Source of the DNA: Heliocidaris erythrogramma
Lineage: Eukaryota > Echinodermata > Echinoidea > Camarodonta > Echinometridae
Assembly (NCBI GenBank): GCA_025617745.1
Contig: CM046859.1
Span: 29,253,371-29,317,370, forward strand
Direction of reading: 5' to 3'
DNA length: 64,000 nt
The notes under the pieces were generated by a model. The model ran no database searches. It saw only the letters and a program-made list of their open reading frames with translations, and was not told the DNA's origin. The position numbers were made by a program, and so were the translations under genes. Shown piece after piece: positions 61,175 to 64,000 of the stretch. Each line of letters starts with the position of its first letter. Positions within the stretch are counted from its first letter, which is position 1.

Positions 61175-61423
61175 CTTCTCTGTTCCAGCAGGTTTTTCTT
61201 TCTTGGCAGTGGTAGAGGGCGCTGTTTGCTTTGGGTCCTTAACTTGTTTGACTCTGTCTTCAGATTTCTTGACAGGAACCGGTTTGACAACCGGTTTGAC
61301 AGGATACAGCTGACGGCTAACATCATCAACAGATCTCTCTGTCGTTTTGCTAGGCTTGGCCTGTTCTCTCTCCTCCTTGCAACTGGTGGCTGGTTTGTCT
61401 TTCTCACTTGAGTCATTGGCAGC
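61175..61423 (-). CDS. Q-rich protein gene, internal exon (83 codons, Lys/Pro-rich)
   Basis: The acceptor TCTTTAG|GCTGCC (61423) and donor GAGAAG|GTTGGA (61175/61174; weaker, GTTGGA) bound 249 nt, phase 0 at both ends. The frame reads AANDSSEKDKPATSCKEERE, then KPSKTTERSVDDVSRQLYPV, KPVVKPVPVKKSEDRVKQVK and TAKKEKPAGTEK, a charged linker-like sequence. It joins directly to the 60.4-kb exon (EK|KTKGS). A second open frame exists over the same DNA but is Arg/Leu/Asn-rich and less protein-like. Exons further 5' were not found and probably lie beyond 64 kb. Confidence 0.6.
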
Positions 61424-61620
61424 CTAAAGAAGGAAGTCATCAACATCATATTGATTAATGATTATTTGTAACTGTGGATATTTTTCTGTTCTTGAGGGGT
61501 AAGGAGGCTCTAATCAATGCCTTTTTCCTTTAATAGTCAAGATTAGATTATATCAACCTTTATAACTTTTTCAGAATGGCCCAATAGTTTAGTAGCATTG
61601 ATATATATATATATATATAT

Positions 61621-62118
61621 GCGTAAACAGAAGAAAAGTCTAGGAACTGTACAAAGACGTAGCTGGTATACATACACGTTTTAATCGAGCTTTCGGCTAT
61701 TTAGGCCTTCTTCAGGATCTGAAGATAAGTCATAAAACAAAAACAAAAACCAATACATCGTAGCGATCATATATGACAAACGAAGTCATACATGTATATC
61801 ATATATCGTATTACATCAATTAAGCATCAACAGTCATGGTCATCATACAATCACAGTCAAGATAAATTAAAATGATATATAATTAGGAATGAAGCGGGAA
61901 GATGACCATGATTGTTGATGCTTAATTGATGTAATACGATATATGATATATGACTTCGTTTGTCATATATGATCGCTACGATGTATTGGTTTTTGTTTTT
62001 GTTTTATGACTTATCTTCAGATCCTGAAGAAGTCCTAAATAGCCGAAAGCTCGATTAAAACGTGTATGTATACCAGCTACGTCTTTGTACAGTTCCTAGA
62101 CTTTTCTTCTGTTTACGC
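61621..62118. mobile_element. Long near-perfect palindrome (arms about 220 bp)
   Basis: The left arm 61621-61844 begins GCGTAAACAGAAGAAAAGTC. The right arm 61901-62118 ends GACTTTTCTTCTGTTTACGC. The arms differ by a few substitutions and short indels around a 56-bp centre. An (AT)n run flanks the left end. It contains GGCCTTCTTCAGGATC and AGCTTTCGGCTATT blocks. No coding frame; no clear target duplication beyond AT-rich flanks. Confidence 0.8.
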
Positions 62119-62187
62119 ATATCTATATCTGGAACACCGTCGGTCATGTATAAGTTGAGCATCCTTACACTCCTATATATATATATA

Positions 62188-63838
62188 CAGTTAACAACAA
62201 AATTATTCATACCCCTTGGAAAATTCTAGTTTTTTGCATTTTTCCTAAAAATGAATGGTTAAATGAAGTTACTTGCATATCACTTGAATACATTTAGTTA
62301 TCATCTGCAAATGAATGCCGTTTCCGGTTTCAACTCATTTGCATAACAATAGAAAAGGTGAGTTATCCAAACTGGGCGATGTTCAAAATTATTCATACCC
62401 TTGCTGATTTATTGACTTTGTCAATCAGTATGAATCCGATCCTTGTGATTAATGCTTGTAACTCACTTTATTATTATAATACACCGTCACAAGGCTTCCG
62501 GAGGGGTCTCTGCTGGGATATCAGGCCAGTACCTGTTCTCCAATGGCTCAATCTCCTTGGGGATGTGTCCACACATGCTTCACCTGACCTTCAGGGAGTT
62601 CATTAGATTTTGTGTCCTACAGGTGATGCAGTTATCGACTTCATGATGACAGGACTATGATATTGAAATTTTCGGTCATTTATTCCATGCATTTTAATGA
62701 AAATTCTGTATCTACTTATGAAGCAAAGCACCATTCCTGAAGAGCACTTCCCTTTTGCACTGCCTGTGGGAGGGTTCACCTTTATTCATTGGCCCCATTC
62801 TTAATCGGAGTGCTCAGGAAGGCCATGTTGGTGATATTAAAGTCATTTCATGACTCTAACGTCAGGTCACCATGAATAACAGTATGTAACCTTTGAGTAC
62901 CATACACATCCCACATTGACTGTTACTTCATATGGTATATTCTTTGTATCTTTGGTATGAAAGCTACAATCCTTGATATCAAAATGAATGTAAACCAAAT
63001 TTAGACCATATGCCCTCCATGTTACCAGCTGCAGTGCACAAAATGCTACCAGTTTGACAGTGCACTGGAACATAAAGATCAGTATTTTAAGCTTCACTAG
63101 AGTACCCACTTGCAGGTGTCCATATAAAAAATGTGTCAATCAGTGTAACTGAATAAACTGATAAAATTGGCACAATCCAACCTTTAGACAACTACCATGG
63201 CCTCCCTAAACATAATGGAACAAAAGTATCAGGAAATACCTTCCCTTGACAGAGTGCAACAGTGAATGCCTCTAGGGAAGTCTCTCCAGGAAGAGTGCTT
63301 TGTTTCAACTTAGATACAGAATTGTCATTAAAATGTAAGGAATATTAACGAAAATATCAATATCATAGTCCTATCCTCATGACGTCTAAAACTACACCAC
63401 CTGCAAACACAAAATCTGCTTTAAATCCATCGAATCCCCTGAAGACCAGGTGATGGCATGTGTGGACAACATCCTCAAGGAGATTGGGCCATTGGAGACC
63501 AGGTATTGGCCTGATATCTCAGTAGAGACCTCCGGAAGCATTGTGACAGTGTGAAGAAAGTGTTACGAGCATTAATCACAAGGACTGGATTCACACTGAT
63601 TGACAAAGTCAACTGAGATCACCAAGGGTATGAATAATTTTGAACATCACCCAGTTTGGATAATTCACCTTTTCTATTGTTATGCAAATGAGGTGAAACC
63701 AAAAACGGCATTCATTTTCAGATGATAACTAAATGTATTCATGTGATGTGCAATTAAATTCAGTTAACCATTCATTTTTAGGAAAAATGCAAAAAACTAG
63801 AATTTTCCAAGGGGTATGAATAATTTTGTTGTTAACTG
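62188..63838. mobile_element. Non-autonomous Tc1/mariner-like element with about 590-bp arms
   Basis: It begins CAGTTAACAACAAAATTATT (62188) and ends with the complement (63838), bordered by TA inside (TA)n runs, as for Tc1/mariner insertions. Complementarity extends to about 62775 on the left and from about 63240 on the right: TATGAATAATTTTGAACATC, TCCGGAAGC..TGTGACAG, GACTATGATATTGA and ACAGAATTGTCATTAAAATG all have partners. The 465-bp centre shows no transposase. Arms this long leave little room for a gene, so it is probably a foldback derivative. Confidence 0.8.
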
Positions 63839-64000
63839 TATATATATATACATTTAGTCATGTCTGAACCACCGAGTCGCCCAAACCATCCTTCACATTA
63901 CCAGTTGAATTACCCAAAACGACCTATAGACTATAACCTGCTACAGAAGAAAAATAATGTGGGCCTGTGGCAGAGCTGCCAACATTGAAATTCAACATTC

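Noticed and set aside
61990..62110. Hammerhead-ribozyme-like core (CTGAAGA ... GGC loop GCC ... GAAA) in the palindrome arms
   Set aside because: In one arm CTGAAGAAGGC...GCCGAAA resembles the core with stem II, and a distant AGCTA could close stem III, but the flanking bases do not pair for stem I and the other arm breaks stem II. Judged chance.
1..64000. CRISPR arrays, bacterial operons or phage genes
   Set aside because: Direct-repeat/spacer architecture is absent and the sequence is clearly intron-containing animal DNA.

Overview
The window is eukaryotic, metazoan genomic DNA: AT-rich, mostly non-coding, with spliced genes, tRNA- and SRP-RNA-derived SINEs, degraded non-LTR retrotransposons (L2/CR1-like), many short inverted-repeat DNA transposons (MITEs) and very many poly-G/poly-C, (GA)n and (CA)n tracts. 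The repeat styles (CAGTGGCGTATCTAGG and CAGGGGCGGATCC hAT-like ends, TTAAAGG foldbacks, AGGTCA-rich dispersed repeats) fit a marine invertebrate deuterostome, most likely a sea urchin or another echinoderm. That is inference from general resemblance, not from a database search.

Gene content is low. The best-supported gene lies on the minus strand at 53.3-61.4 kb: five coding exons with good splice sites and consistent phases (61423-61175, 60411-59902, 57845-57714, 55148-54097, 53674-53341) encode about 758 C-terminal residues of a Gln/Pro/His-rich, probably disordered protein ending at a TAA. A 25-nt candidate microexon (61086-61062) would shift the frame if included. Two short motifs faintly recall eIF4E-transporter (4E-T), but I do not assign a name. 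The 5' exons lie beyond the right edge, and a probable 3'UTR runs left towards about 51.5-50.0 kb. At the left, a TATA-containing promoter and an ATG-free leader exon with a strong donor (about 2758-2599, minus) suggest a second gene that continues off the left edge.

Region by region: 1-3 kb, promoter and first exon. 3-24 kb, intergenic DNA with a SRP-RNA-like SINE, an approximately 75-bp tandem repeat, TTAA-flanked and pogo-like foldbacks, a four-fold palindromic motif cluster and trinucleotide satellites. 24-29 kb, hairpin and hAT-like MITEs, a 5'-truncated frameshifted L2-like LINE (25.94-28.11 kb) and two more MITEs. 31.9-32.3 kb, a second L2-like 3' end. 33.9-35.5 kb, a hAT-like element nested in another of its own family, with a perfect 8-bp target duplication. 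36.0-39.4 kb, a long inverted-repeat element holding a dead non-LTR element and two MITEs. 39.6-43.5 kb, MITEs, a tRNA-SINE and a repeat rich in nuclear-receptor-type AGGTCA sites. 44-50 kb, dense (GA)n/(G)n/(CA)n satellites, a foldback, a minus-strand SINE and a tandem duplication whose two units carry different versions of one 9-mer. 53-61 kb, the Q-rich gene, whose introns hold a 1.93-kb hAT-like insertion, a SINE and a repeat cluster. 61.6-63.8 kb, two large inverted-repeat elements side by side.

No bacterial operon, CRISPR array or complete autonomous transposon was seen.
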